DNA from: a virus
Direction: 5' to 3' (one strand)
DNA length: 64,000 bases
IMG/VR virus record: IMGVR_UViG_3300021142_000008
Span: 62,001 to 126,000 of that record
Shown here: positions 1-9,900 of the stretch, piece by piece
Position numbering within the stretch: the stretch's first letter is position 1
How the letters are laid out: the number at the start of each line of letters is the position of its first letter
The notes under the pieces: model-generated
Told to the model about the DNA's origin: nothing
The model's database searches: none
The model's input: only the letters and a program-made list of their open reading frames with translations
Position numbers and translations under genes: made by a program

Positions 1-1
1 A

Positions 2-661
2 GGAAAGATTATACAACATCACTTATCTAAAGATAAAGATATCTCTATAGAAGAGATTCTAAAAAATCCTTTAGATCATAATTGGTGGTTAGAAGAACAA
101 TCTGGATGGGAGATAAAGAAGTTTGCTGGAAAGCTAAAACAAATAGCTTCTATTCTTACAGGAATACCCGAACATATGTTTGAGGATCAGGACTTTAAGA
201 AGACAAACCTTCCTAGTCAATGGGATAAGGTGATGTTAGAGAAAAGATTCTTTCCTAAAGAAACACTTCATGTAGAAGACATCCGACCCATGACAGTGAG
301 ACAGTTTCTGCAGGAACTGGGAACTGATGCTATGAGAATGGGGTTACATGATAACGTATGGGTAAACGCACTCATGGCGGATTATCATTGTGTCCCAGCG
401 GATTTAGCTCCAAATGGTTGGGATTGTCCAAACTGGATTATCACTGATACTAGGTTTCCTAATGAAGCTGAAGCTATAGAATCTAAGGGTGGAATTATTA
501 TTCGTATAGATCGTCCTGGTGTTAAACCAATCAATAATCATCCAAGTGAAGTGGGACTGGACAATTGGAACTTTAAGTACAAGATACTTAATGGATCCGA
601 TCTCACCAGTCTCGCCTTCACTGTGGAGAATATTTTAAAACAAGAAGGATTATGGCCTTAA
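2..661 (+). CDS. Deoxynucleoside monophosphate kinase, 5'-truncated by the window edge
   Basis: Phosphorylates dNMPs to dNDPs to feed phage DNA synthesis in the cytoplasm. The frame is open from base 2, so the ATG at 176 is internal and the P-loop end lies outside the window. Visible family motifs, in order, are FAGKLK, then TVRQFLQELGTDAMR, then an ITDTRFPNEAEAI block followed by GG-x-IIRI-x-R and HPSE. These match phage T4 gp1-type dNMP kinases, including the D-x-RFPNE segment and the Arg/Gln-rich lid region. The stop overlaps the next gene by 10 bases. With the dCTP deaminase further down it marks this operon as nucleotide metabolism. Family confidence is high; substrate range is unknown. 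Confidence 0.88.
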   Translation, partial: GKIIQHHLSKDKDISIEEILKNPLDHNWWLEEQSGWEIKKFAGKLKQIASILTGIPEHMFEDQDFKKTNLPSQWDKVMLEKRFFPKETLHVEDIRPMTVRQFLQELGTDAMRMGLHDNVWVNALMADYHCVPADLAPNGWDCPNWIITDTRFPNEAEAIESKGGIIIRIDRPGVKPINNHPSEVGLDNWNFKYKILNGSDLTSLAFTVENILKQEGLWP

Positions 662-978
662 CAAAACACACAGCTGCTGTGAATATATATCTCAAACAAA
701 AAGCTACATGCGATGAGATATACCTATTCATACAAACTATAAATAAAAGACTAGCTCAAGGTTTTTCAGGAGAAGACACTTCCACTGTTGATTGGTCAGT
801 TTTAGGAAGTAATCCAGATGGATTAAGTCCCTTAGTTATTTCTCATATACATAAACGTGAAAAGTTTAGCGCTGTAAAACAGCATAAGGATGAGACAGGT
901 CTTGGTTTAAGAGAAGCTAAAGACTGTGTAGAAAGATATTGTGAAATAAATAAACTAGGTGAAACATGGGCGGGATAG
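652..978 (+). CDS. Small protein with ribosomal L7/L12 C-terminal-like segment
   Basis: A 108-aa protein whose C-terminal part (about residues 72-95) reads FSAVKQHKDETGLGLREAKD, the K-x-x-R/D-x-TGLGLKEAK-x-x-V helix-turn of the ribosomal protein L7/L12 C-terminal domain. In the ribosome this face contacts translation factors. Small phage proteins carrying only this fold are common, but their role is not established. The N-terminal 60 residues look helical and are not recognised. The gene overlaps the dNMP kinase by 10 bases and the next gene by 13, so it is translated within the same operon. It ends in TAG. Confidence 0.7.
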   Translation: MALTKHTAAVNIYLKQKATCDEIYLFIQTINKRLAQGFSGEDTSTVDWSVLGSNPDGLSPLVISHIHKREKFSAVKQHKDETGLGLREAKDCVERYCEINKLGETWAG

Positions 979-1235
979 GAAAAGATTATACAAATACAAA
1001 GGTGACCATGGCTGAAGAACAGTTTTGTATGTACAAACTGGGAATGACTGGGTCAGGTATAACAGCGTTGATAGACGCTATATTTAAACTCGATACACAA
1101 CATCGAGCTAAAATAGCTTTGGGTTTTCCAGAGCTGGTTACAGTGATTAACAGGTTTAACTTCGAGAATGGATATTGGAAAGATCTTGTTAGTCGTTGGA
1201 ATGAAGAAAACCACAACCATCAACTATTTGCCTAA
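966..1235 (+). CDS. Hypothetical protein, 89 aa
   Basis: Not recognised. The ORF begins at an ATG inside the previous gene's 3' end; a second possible start, ATG at 1009, would give a shorter 75-aa form that avoids the overlap. The central part (GMTGSGITALIDAIFKLDTQ) is predicted helical and the C-terminal part contains aromatic residues and His/Asn. No transmembrane segment or signal peptide is visible. It joins the next gene by a TAATG stop-start overlap, so it is very likely a real operon member. Confidence 0.6.
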   Translation: MGGIGKDYTNTKVTMAEEQFCMYKLGMTGSGITALIDAIFKLDTQHRAKIALGFPELVTVINRFNFENGYWKDLVSRWNEENHNHQLFA

Positions 1236-1510
1236 TGGGTAAGCTAGATTCTTTAAATGATGTATATAAAGACACTTGTATAAAGGTGTATGATCCCGAG
1301 GCTACTCCTAAACTTATTGCTGTTTATGAAAACTTCAATAAAGCTGGGGGTCGCCTAGGTATTACGCCTAACTTAGTACAAAAGAAGTGTGTAAGTAAAA
1401 CAACAGTTTATTCACCAAACTTAGATAAGATGGTGAGTGTGAGACTAACGCGAACTCTTCCTGAAGATGTAGAGCGTATTGAAAAAACAAGAAAATATTT
1501 AAAACTATGA
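1235..1510 (+). CDS. Hypothetical protein, 91 aa
   Basis: Not recognised. A small basic protein rich in Lys and Arg, without a signal peptide or membrane segment. It starts by stop-start overlap with the preceding gene and its TGA overlaps the ATG of the following HAD phosphatase (ATGA). That tight coupling is the main evidence that it is expressed. An antisense ORF across this region is a shadow. Confidence 0.6.
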   Translation: MGKLDSLNDVYKDTCIKVYDPEATPKLIAVYENFNKAGGRLGITPNLVQKKCVSKTTVYSPNLDKMVSVRLTRTLPEDVERIEKTRKYLKL

Positions 1511-1926
1511 GTAGAGTGAGCTTTGACTTTGATAAGACGCTTAGTAAAGAGCATGTCCAGAAGTATGCTAAGGAGCTGATTATGCAAGGTCATGAGGTGT
1601 GGGTTACTACATCCAGATATGATGAAGCACATATACATCTCTACAATAGAGCAGACTGGACAGAAGCTGGACAAGAAGATCTTTGGGAAGTGGTGGATAG
1701 ACTTGGTATCCCAAGGTGGCATGTTAGATTTATGAACATGGAACCTAAGTGGACCTATTTAGATAGAACACACTTTGTATGGCATCTTGATGATGATGAA
1801 GTGGAACTCTCTAATGCAAGACACCATGGATGTAGTGTACCAATGATTCAAGTACAATCTGGTGGATGGAAACAAAAGTGTGACAGATTATTAAAAAAGA
1901 AAGATGGTAGCCAAACCACTGAGTAG
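1507..1926 (+). CDS. HAD-superfamily phosphatase
   Basis: A 139-aa HAD-like hydrolase. Motif I is D7-F-D9-K-T11 (nucleophile and acid/base Asp), motif II is T35-S-R37 after the strand HEVWVT, a Lys at position 81 is a candidate motif III, and motif IV is HLDDDEVEL (residues 93-101) supplying the Mg-binding acidic pair. Such small phage HAD proteins are predicted to remove phosphate from nucleotides or from nucleic-acid ends; the substrate cannot be read from the sequence. The cREC protein at the end of this operon makes an RNA or nucleotide end-processing role possible (inference). It ends in TAG and overlaps the next gene by 23 bases. Confidence 0.75.
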   Translation: MSRVSFDFDKTLSKEHVQKYAKELIMQGHEVWVTTSRYDEAHIHLYNRADWTEAGQEDLWEVVDRLGIPRWHVRFMNMEPKWTYLDRTHFVWHLDDDEVELSNARHHGCSVPMIQVQSGGWKQKCDRLLKKKDGSQTTE

Positions 1927-2449
1927 AGAGTTTCTTTTAAACAGAGGATATTGTTGTAACAATGGTTGCACAAACTGTCCTTATAAAACTAAAAACATGG
2001 AAGATAAAAAGTATTATACCCCAGCCATAGAAGACATACGTGTTGGGTATGAGTGTGAGTGGAATACTCATGCTGATCCAACACAGATTGACCAGTTTAC
2101 TAGATGGACACATCATGTATTCACTGTAGAAAGTTTAGAAAACTATGGGATAGAGTGTATGAGAAAAAATATGAAACACTTTAGAACTCTATATCTAACT
2201 AGAGAACAAATAGAAGCTGAAGGTTGGACACATACAGGTGGTAATCTATCAAGTGTTTCACGTCAAGACTATGAAAAGAGTGGTGTTGAGATTGAGTACT
2301 GGGAGCTTAATCAAAATCTTGTAGTTAAAAGAAAAAACCTATACAGAGATGGTTCTGGTAGATATGATGGATACATTCAATACTTTAAAGGTAAGTGCCC
2401 ATCCATCAACGAGTTTAGAACTATTTGTAAACTATTAAATATTAAGTAA
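1904..2449 (+). CDS. DUF5522-like Cys-rich N-terminus fused to a conserved phage protein
   Basis: A 181-aa protein with two parts. Residues 14-28 read RGYCCNNGCTNCPYK: Cys17, Cys18, Cys22 and Cys25 form a probable metal site like that of the small bacterial DUF5522 family. From Met32 onward the sequence (YYTPAIEDIRVGYECEW, with Trp/Tyr-rich strands) resembles a phage hypothetical family that usually stands alone and begins with a similar methionine. The start at 1904 is needed to include the Cys motif and creates a 23-base overlap with the HAD gene; an internal start at 1997 would give only the second part. Function unknown. Confidence 0.6.
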   Translation: MVAKPLSREFLLNRGYCCNNGCTNCPYKTKNMEDKKYYTPAIEDIRVGYECEWNTHADPTQIDQFTRWTHHVFTVESLENYGIECMRKNMKHFRTLYLTREQIEAEGWTHTGGNLSSVSRQDYEKSGVEIEYWELNQNLVVKRKNLYRDGSGRYDGYIQYFKGKCPSINEFRTICKLLNIK

Positions 2450-2450
2450 C

Positions 2451-2993
2451 ATGATATTATCAGACAAGACAATTAAGAAAGAGATCGAAGCTGGGAACAT
2501 AATTATATCCCCCTTTGATGAAAAGTATATAAACCCAGTGAGTGTAGATTTAACTCTAGCTCCACAGTTTAAAATTTATAAACCAGGTGTATTAGATCCA
2601 CGTAGACCTAATGATGTAGAAGAACTAACTATTCCTGAAGAAGGTTATGTTTTACTACCAGGTGAAGTGTATCTGTATGCTGTGAATGAAAGAATAGGTG
2701 TTAAGGGTAACATTAGAGCCAAGGTAGAAGGTAAGTCTTCTCTTGGTAGACTAGGACTCTTTATACATGTCACTGCAGGGTTTATTGACCCAGGCTTTGA
2801 AGGTAGTTTAGTATTAGAACTAGTGGCTACAAGACCTGTCATAGTATATCCTAACATGAAGATATGTCAGATAGAGTTTGCCAGAGTGGAAGGTGAAGTG
2901 GAAGAAAGCTATGACCAAAAAGCTGGATCCAAGTATCATAACCAAACTGGAGTACAAGAATCGTTAATGCATAAAAACTTTGAACATGAGTAG
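2451..2993 (+). CDS. dcd: dCTP deaminase
   Basis: Deaminates dCTP to dUTP, the first step toward dTTP, as a cytoplasmic homotrimer. The 180-aa length is typical. The signature block is visible at residues 94-125: GKSSLGRLGL, then HVTAGFIDPGFEG, then LVLEL. Aligning by motif to E. coli Dcd places the catalytic residues at Ser96, Arg100 and Glu123, with the same 23-residue Arg-to-Glu spacing. A bifunctional dCTP deaminase/dUTPase cannot be excluded from sequence. It begins two bases after the previous stop, ends in TAG, and overlaps the next gene by ATGAGTAG. Confidence 0.92.
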   Translation: MILSDKTIKKEIEAGNIIISPFDEKYINPVSVDLTLAPQFKIYKPGVLDPRRPNDVEELTIPEEGYVLLPGEVYLYAVNERIGVKGNIRAKVEGKSSLGRLGLFIHVTAGFIDPGFEGSLVLELVATRPVIVYPNMKICQIEFARVEGEVEESYDQKAGSKYHNQTGVQESLMHKNFEHE

Positions 2994-3468
2994 GGAAACA
3001 TTACCATTAGATCCACTAGGTTATGAACATATAGAGTTAACACCTAGTTGGCATAATGGTGTACCAACAACAGAAAAACCAAAAGAAAAAAAGGATTCTA
3101 ATCCTCTAGCTAAGCCAAGTCCTAGATTTTTCTTACATGATGAGACCATAGCTTGGTTACAAGATAATATGAAGATTGGTCATACAGTACATCTATCCGC
3201 AGCTAGAGGAACATATGTTAGTAAGCTCGCATTAAATGGACAGTTCTATAATAGTATGACCGCTCATTTAGAAATAAGTGTAGCTGGTGTTCCTATTTGT
3301 GAAACACATATAACATTACCTTTAGATGGTTACACTAGCGCTATAGAAACACTTGTAAATGTTAACGAAAATCTTATGATAGCTGTTACCAGACATGAAG
3401 AAACAATAGACAAGTTACAAGCTGAAATAGAAACATTAAAAAACCAATATGAAAGCAACAAAGCTTAA
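2986..3468 (+). CDS. Hypothetical protein with C-terminal coiled coil
   Basis: Not recognised. I place the start at the ATG at 2986, inside the dcd stop region; a TTG two codons earlier also keeps the frame open. Residues of about 1-50 are Pro/Lys-rich and probably flexible, the middle holds a beta-rich segment, and the last 35 residues (TIDKLQAEIETLKNQ) form a short predicted coiled coil. No signal peptide or membrane helix is visible. It overlaps the cREC gene by 20 bases. Confidence 0.6.
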   Translation: MSRETLPLDPLGYEHIELTPSWHNGVPTTEKPKEKKDSNPLAKPSPRFFLHDETIAWLQDNMKIGHTVHLSAARGTYVSKLALNGQFYNSMTAHLEISVAGVPICETHITLPLDGYTSAIETLVNVNENLMIAVTRHEETIDKLQAEIETLKNQYESNKA

Positions 3469-3895
3469 AAAAGCCCTTTACTTGGACGATAATAGAACGC
3501 CTACAACAACTATACCTGGCTATGAAGAATGGCAGGTGGTAAGAAACTATGATCAGTTTGTAGATTGGATTAAGAAGAATGGGATACCAGATCTTATATC
3601 TTTTGACCACGATCTTGCAGATGAACATATGGATGACTATGCCACACAGGTGGGACTCATAGGTCATCAGTTTCCCAAGTATGAGGAGTACAAAGAAAAG
3701 ACCGGGCTCGAGTGTGCTCGTTGGCTTATAGAAGAATATTGTCAGCCTAACAAAGTGATGTTAAAGGCATGTTCTGTACATAGCCACAACCCTGTCGGAG
3801 CGGCTAATATACAAAGCTATATTAACGGCTTTAAAAAACACATGGATCAACCACAGGATTGTTTTCTTATGAAACATCCTTTTACGACAGACTAA
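3449..3895 (+). CDS. Cyclic-phosphate processing receiver-domain (cREC) protein
   Basis: A 148-aa single-domain protein of the cREC family, a receiver-like fold predicted by comparative genomics to act on cyclic phosphates at RNA ends in RNA-repair systems. Conserved features: the acidic N-terminal strand LYLDDNRTP (Asp13, Asp14), SFDHDLADEH (Asp53, His54, Asp55), TGLECARWL (85-93) and HSHNPVGAANI (111-121). It is the last gene of the rightward operon and is followed within four bases by a strong hairpin. Family assignment is fairly secure; the biochemical role comes from the family's genomic context rather than from this phage. Confidence 0.78.
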   Translation: MKATKLKKALYLDDNRTPTTTIPGYEEWQVVRNYDQFVDWIKKNGIPDLISFDHDLADEHMDDYATQVGLIGHQFPKYEEYKEKTGLECARWLIEEYCQPNKVMLKACSVHSHNPVGAANIQSYINGFKKHMDQPQDCFLMKHPFTTD

Positions 3896-3898
3896 TGA

Positions 3899-3930
3899 AA
3901 AGGGAGTCATTTTGTGACTCCCTTTATTTT
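3899..3930. terminator. Bidirectional terminator between convergent operons
   Basis: A perfect 11-bp inverted repeat (AAAGGGAGTCA at 3899-3909, TGACTCCCTTT at 3915-3925) with a 5-base loop, followed by TATTTTT rightward and by TTTT leftward. It begins just after the last rightward stop and ends at the stop of the leftward 2236-aa gene, so it can serve both blocks. Confidence 0.88.
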
Positions 3931-6900
3931 TACTTGATTCTTTGTCCATATTCAAATGATTTGACCGCGTCAGCTGGATGGAATGTTTTACCACTATATC
4001 CACTAAATGATCTGACAAGTTCGTGTAGTAGTTTAGAATCTCCTTTATCTCCAAGACCACCTTGGTCTGTATCTTTTTGATAATAAAGATCGTTCTCAAA
4101 GAAGTTAGATCCAGGAATAGCGTGTGCAGCTTGTTTAGCTAACAAACTAGTCATGTAGAACATCTGAGTTGTTTCTGACAGAATAAGCGATGGGTTAGAA
4201 TAAAGTCTTTTCAACTCGTTCAATCCCATATCAGGAGCCGGTATAAACTGTTCTGTTTCAGATTTAAGTTTTAACAACTCAAACACCATAGCCTGATTGG
4301 CCCAAGATGTTCTTCTTAGTTTCTTCATCTTATCCTTATCATTCTCGTTATACCCACCTATAAGTGTGTATGCAGCCATACATGTAAGAATAATACCTAC
4401 ATCTGTTAGGGTTCTTTTGATAGCTCTCTTTTCTCTATCTGAATAGTTTTCCCAGTTTATAATATTTTGTAGACGGAAATGCATCAGATCTTTACCCATA
4501 GTTTTACAGAAGGTGATATAAAATCCTTCTTCTGTACTCATACTCTCGTAGTTTTCTCTTAATGTACCTAGTCTATTAACACCCAATGGAATAACGTGCT
4601 TTCTAAAGAACGTAGCCATCTTACCAAGAGATGTTTTCTCAATATATGTTTTATCAAACTTATTATATGATCCGTTGATTCTCTTTTGCATAGAGTGAAG
4701 CTTAGCCACTACATTACTAAAGTCTTTAGATCCTAGTTCAAATACATCTTTAAACTGAGCTTTTACAACCAGCTTACCATCTTTCATTTCAAAAAGATCT
4801 AACAGATTATGTTCCAGCGCATCAAAAGCTTTTATAGCTTCAAGCTTTTTAGCAGAGATTTCTTTTATAGACATATCAGATATATCTCCCATGTGTTTGG
4901 TTATAAATGATTCTCTGTCTACCACTTTACCATCAGACACTTTGTTGTTTAGCATATAAGCTATGAAGGTACTCATCTGGATTTCCCACTCACCCCACAT
5001 CTTACCAGCGTATACACCAGCATGTAATATATTGGCAAACTTGTTAAAGCTTGTTTTATGTCCATACTCATCATCAACCTCTCCCTGTATAGGATCAAAG
5101 TATTCCATGATTTGTCCCCAGAATGATTTGTTTCCCACTTTAGAATAGTCATTCATCATATCTTTTATAGGAGTTCCATATTTAGAAGATCCCATATATA
5201 TCATGTTCTTTGCATCTTTATATCCATTAAGGGTTATAGTGTTTCCTCCCACAGCTTCTACAATGTTTTGTACATGACCTGATAGTAAGTTTGTCATCCA
5301 GTTGAATGGAGCAAACCCAAGAGTGGTAAAACTAATCATTCTCATCATCTTATTTACCACTTTCTGAGAGTTAACACCCAACACCTCATATCCTTTGAAG
5401 GATTCTTCGTTAAACATAACACTGTTTACAAAGCTTTTTAATACTTCTAAACGAGTGTTGGTTCCGCTATTAATCTTTTGAGTCATATCTGGAAGATATT
5501 TCTTAAAGATTTTATTAGCTATTAGGTTATTTGCTTCACTTTTAGGTTGATTACGTTCGTCACCTAACATTTTTTCCAAGCCATTTAACATAGCCATCTC
5601 CTGGTCAAGTTCTTTTTTACGATTGGTAGCAGCTACATAGTTTAATACTCCTCCCCATACGTCATAACTGGCGTTATCAGCTTCTCCTTTTGTACTATAT
5701 CTTACAGGAACAAACTTGTATTCATTGTTATCCATAGTGGCTAAGTGTGAATACTCTGTGGTTTTAGAAGAATGTATTCCTTCCTGGTCCACATCCTGTT
5801 CTGTAGACGTAACCGAACGCTTAATACCTTGCCATATACTGTTTCCTTTTTCTATAAAGTTGTTACCGCGACTTTCAATTGTTCTTTCTCTTCCATGTTT
5901 TTCTAAGAAAGGAACAGCAAGACCAAGTCTTTGAGAAACTTCTATACCTTCTTGCGCATCTAACATTGACTTATGAATAAACAATAGGTTTTCATAGTCC
6001 ACTTTTTCTTTTTCAGAAGCTGTTCCATTAGTGTATTTATCTCTTAAACTAGTGAAGTCTTTGTTTAGATATGGATGTTCTTTACCATATTCTTTTTTAT
6101 ACTGTTCAGCGTTCTTTGGTTTGAATCTACCTTGAACATCTTTATTGTCAGTGTTTTTAAGTAACACTTCTTTACCATTAGCATCTGTGTAAGATTCTTT
6201 AAGAGTTCTTTGATAGAAATGATTGGCTGGTTTTCTAGTGATATACTTGTCTATAGGCATATTACGTTTCCAACTCCATATAGGATTTCTAATCTTAGAA
6301 CCAAGTGTCTCACCAGTTTCAGGATCTTCGTATACAATCTTATCAATGATGTTGTGGTTGTTTATAAACCATTCACTTTTTTCAAAGTCTTCATACATCT
6401 CTGGGTTATTCATAAACTCTTCGTATGTTACGTTGTTTGCTTCAGCAAAGTTTCTTCTTTGTTTATCAAGCTCTTCGTAATAATACTCAGTTATTTCTGT
6501 TTTACCCATCTTGTAAAGCTCATTTAAAAGATCTGTCATCTCATCATACTTCTCAGCATAATCAGGATCGTTATCTATTCTATCTTGTAAACGGTTTTTA
6601 CCTTCTCTTATAAGCTCATTTAATCTTTCACGATCGTAAGCTTTATCATTATACTTTAAAAAGTTTATCTGGTTGATTTCTTCTTTTTCAGCAGCTGTGT
6701 TACCGTTCATGATGAAGTTATCCAGGTTTTGACGTTGTGTAACTATCTCAGCCTCAATACGTTTTATCTTTTGAGCTACATCAGCCGGCATGTTTTGTCC
6801 TCTGATATATCCATCAGCATCTTTATAAGGTTTAGCTAAAACACTAAGCTCTCTATAAAGCTCATCCATTTTAACAGAAGCCTCATCGTTATTATTAATC

Positions 6901-9900
6901 TCTTTTATACGATCTAAGATTTGTTGTCTACGAGTGTAATACTCATCACTGATAGCAAGACGAGTGTTCTTGGCCATCCAGGCTTCGTATTCTTCGCTTC
7001 CTTCACCATATTTTAACTTCATCTCTTGTTGTTTATGATTAAACAAGTCAGTAAGTTCTACATAGTCATAAAGAAGTTCTTTGTTCTTATCGTATTCCTT
7101 TAAAGCCTCAGCTATCTTTAAAGCCTCTCCTGTTTTAGGAAGACCATTTTCATCATTACTTTCTTTTAAAGATGAGATTTGTCTAAACAGATCCATACGT
7201 TCTTGAAGATCTTCATCAGTCATATTACCTGAGCTTATATCTTCATCACTGTAACCACCGCGTCTTTGTACAGCATTTATCTTATCATAGATATCAGCGA
7301 TAAGTTCACGTATAGTTGTTTTATTACCGGCATGAGTTACCTCTTTATCTAAGACACTTGTTAGTTTAAAGTATTCATTGGTAAAGTTACTCTCAAAGTA
7401 TTTCTGTTCAAAGTTCTTTATAGCTAGTTTAGCCGCTTTGATTTTGGTTACATCCTTTTCTTCCTCGGCTTGTTTTAGATTATACTTAAGCTTATTATAA
7501 TCAGCGTAAAGTTTTTCATGGTATTCGCTCTTAAAGTATGACACATTCATCTCTTTACCTGTAGATGCATTAAACTCTTTAGCTTCGTATACAAGGCTTT
7601 CGTTTATCTTTTTGATATCAAGTCCTCTACCATAAAGTTTAGCTCGTTTATCGAACTCAACACTTAAGTTATCTTTGAACTCTTTGTTCATAAGTCTCAC
7701 TCTATCTAATACAGCTTTAAGACGTTTGGCAACACTCGACAAAATTATATCAGGGTTTGATATAGTGGCAACAAACTTACCCCAGAACCAACCAACATCT
7801 CCTCTGTTCCCTTTTATCACCTCAGCTATTGATTCTTTAGAAGGAAGATTTTTTATTCTTTCTTCATACATCTTTGTTAATTTCTCATCACCTCTTTGTT
7901 TAGCAGCTATCATGTCTTCTGTATAAAGTCTTCTCATGTTTTCTAGATCATCTGGAGAAAACTCACTTAACATTATATCTGTTACATCTCCAAATATACT
8001 ATCTACATATTGACTCTTTATACTAGTAGTGATACCAATCATATCGGCCAATCTTTTTACTAAAGGATTATCTAAGTCAGCACTATCTAAGTGACCTAAC
8101 ATCTCTTTAAACATTGTCTCATATCCTGTTACAAAGTCATTCACCTTTTGTAACTCATTGATACGCTGCACTGCAGACTTCTCGTCAACAGCTTTGAGTT
8201 TACGTAGACGATCAAACTCTTTAGCTACAGTTTGTATAATACCTACAGATGAATCTATAAGCTCTAGGAAACCTTTTTGTACATTTAAGAACTTGGTAGC
8301 ATCATCAAAGTTTTCAAAGTTGTTAAGAATAGTTCTTACCAGATCTCTCTGAGTGTCCACTCTGTTTGTTTTGGATGTCTTGTCAGTGAGAAGATCATAT
8401 ATAGTGTTTATATTCTTGTTCTTTTTAAAGTGTTCGTAGAGTTGTTGTAATCTTGTAAGCGCTTTAGTAAAGCTTTCTTTCATGGAGTCATTACTGATGT
8501 CATCTAGAAGCTTTGTACGTTCATCTTCAATCGTCATCTTCTTAGATTTCTTAGATGCATCCATGGATTTATCTGCTATGTTAAACAGATAAGATCCTAT
8601 TTTATCGTTGTAGGAGATAGGGTCGGCAACAAAAGCTTTTACTTCTGTCACTTTACCTTCAGCGTTTGTTCTATATGGTACACCAATAATGTGTAATCCA
8701 CCTACACGAATTCCGGCCTCCATCAATAAGTTCTTATATAAAGAAAGTTGTTGTGTGTACTTCTGATTTAAACTACGTCTGGTATCAGCTAGTCCCGCTA
8801 ATATCGCTGGGTCTTTTTTAATACCAAACTTAGAAAGTTCTCTTGTAACCTGCTCAAACTCAGCTTTGATATCAGCTTGGTTAAACTTGTGTTCTCTTAA
8901 AAACTTTGTTTTAAAATCATACACCTCAGCTGTACCATCAGGACGTATAGCTATTAAATCTATAACCCCACCAACAGTTCCGTTTCCAACTTCCACCTCA
9001 CTCATTAATACAGATCCATCTTTCTGTAGATCTTGTATCAATCCTCTTATACCAGTATCTTTTAATCCTTTACCATAGATGAGACCCATAAGAGTTTTCT
9101 TATCCATAAACTGATAAATTATCGGATCCAGATTATCCAGATCGATTTCTTTATCCATGATGATACTCTCAACAATAGTGTGCACAGCTGTACCAAACAA
9201 TGTCTTTTGTTTGTTTTGACTAGCTTGTACTATTTGTTTAGCTATACCTGCAGGAAGAACTTTTAACAGATCTTCCACTGTTTCTTTTGTAGTGTCGTTT
9301 AACAACTTCTCTGTAAAGTAGTCAAGTAAAACTTTTGCTTTATATTTTTTTATAAGCTCTTCTTCATCTTTTTTACCGCTTACAGAATCGATATAGTTTT
9401 TTATCTTTGGAGAGTCTTCTCCTATAATATCCGGAAAGAATTGTTCAAAGTTATCGAGAATGGTTTCTACAGTTTGCATATGATCTAGCTCACTATAAAA
9501 GTCAGATCCTAAAACCTGTGTTACAGATCTCATAACAATACCATCACTTGTCACTGTTGCGTGATGTGTTAAGATATGATTACTTTTATCAAAGTTTATA
9601 GCTGCGGTATGAGCTAATATGGCATCAAGTGTTTTCTTTTGTGCTTCGTTAGCTGACTGGGCCTCGTAGAAACTCTTTGTTTCATCAGCTAACTGATTAT
9701 AAAGCTCAGAAGAGTTTAAGTTCATATTTAAAAGACTAATGTCTTTACTATAAAACAAGTCTTCTAGTTTTTCAATAGCTGTTTTTTGAAGCGTAAGACT
9801 CTTTATAAAGTTTAGTATTCCATCTATAAGTGTAGATAACCATCCGTGGTCTTTAGATTTCATACGTGAAGCCAGCTCTTTAGCCAGAGCTTCTTTTTTT

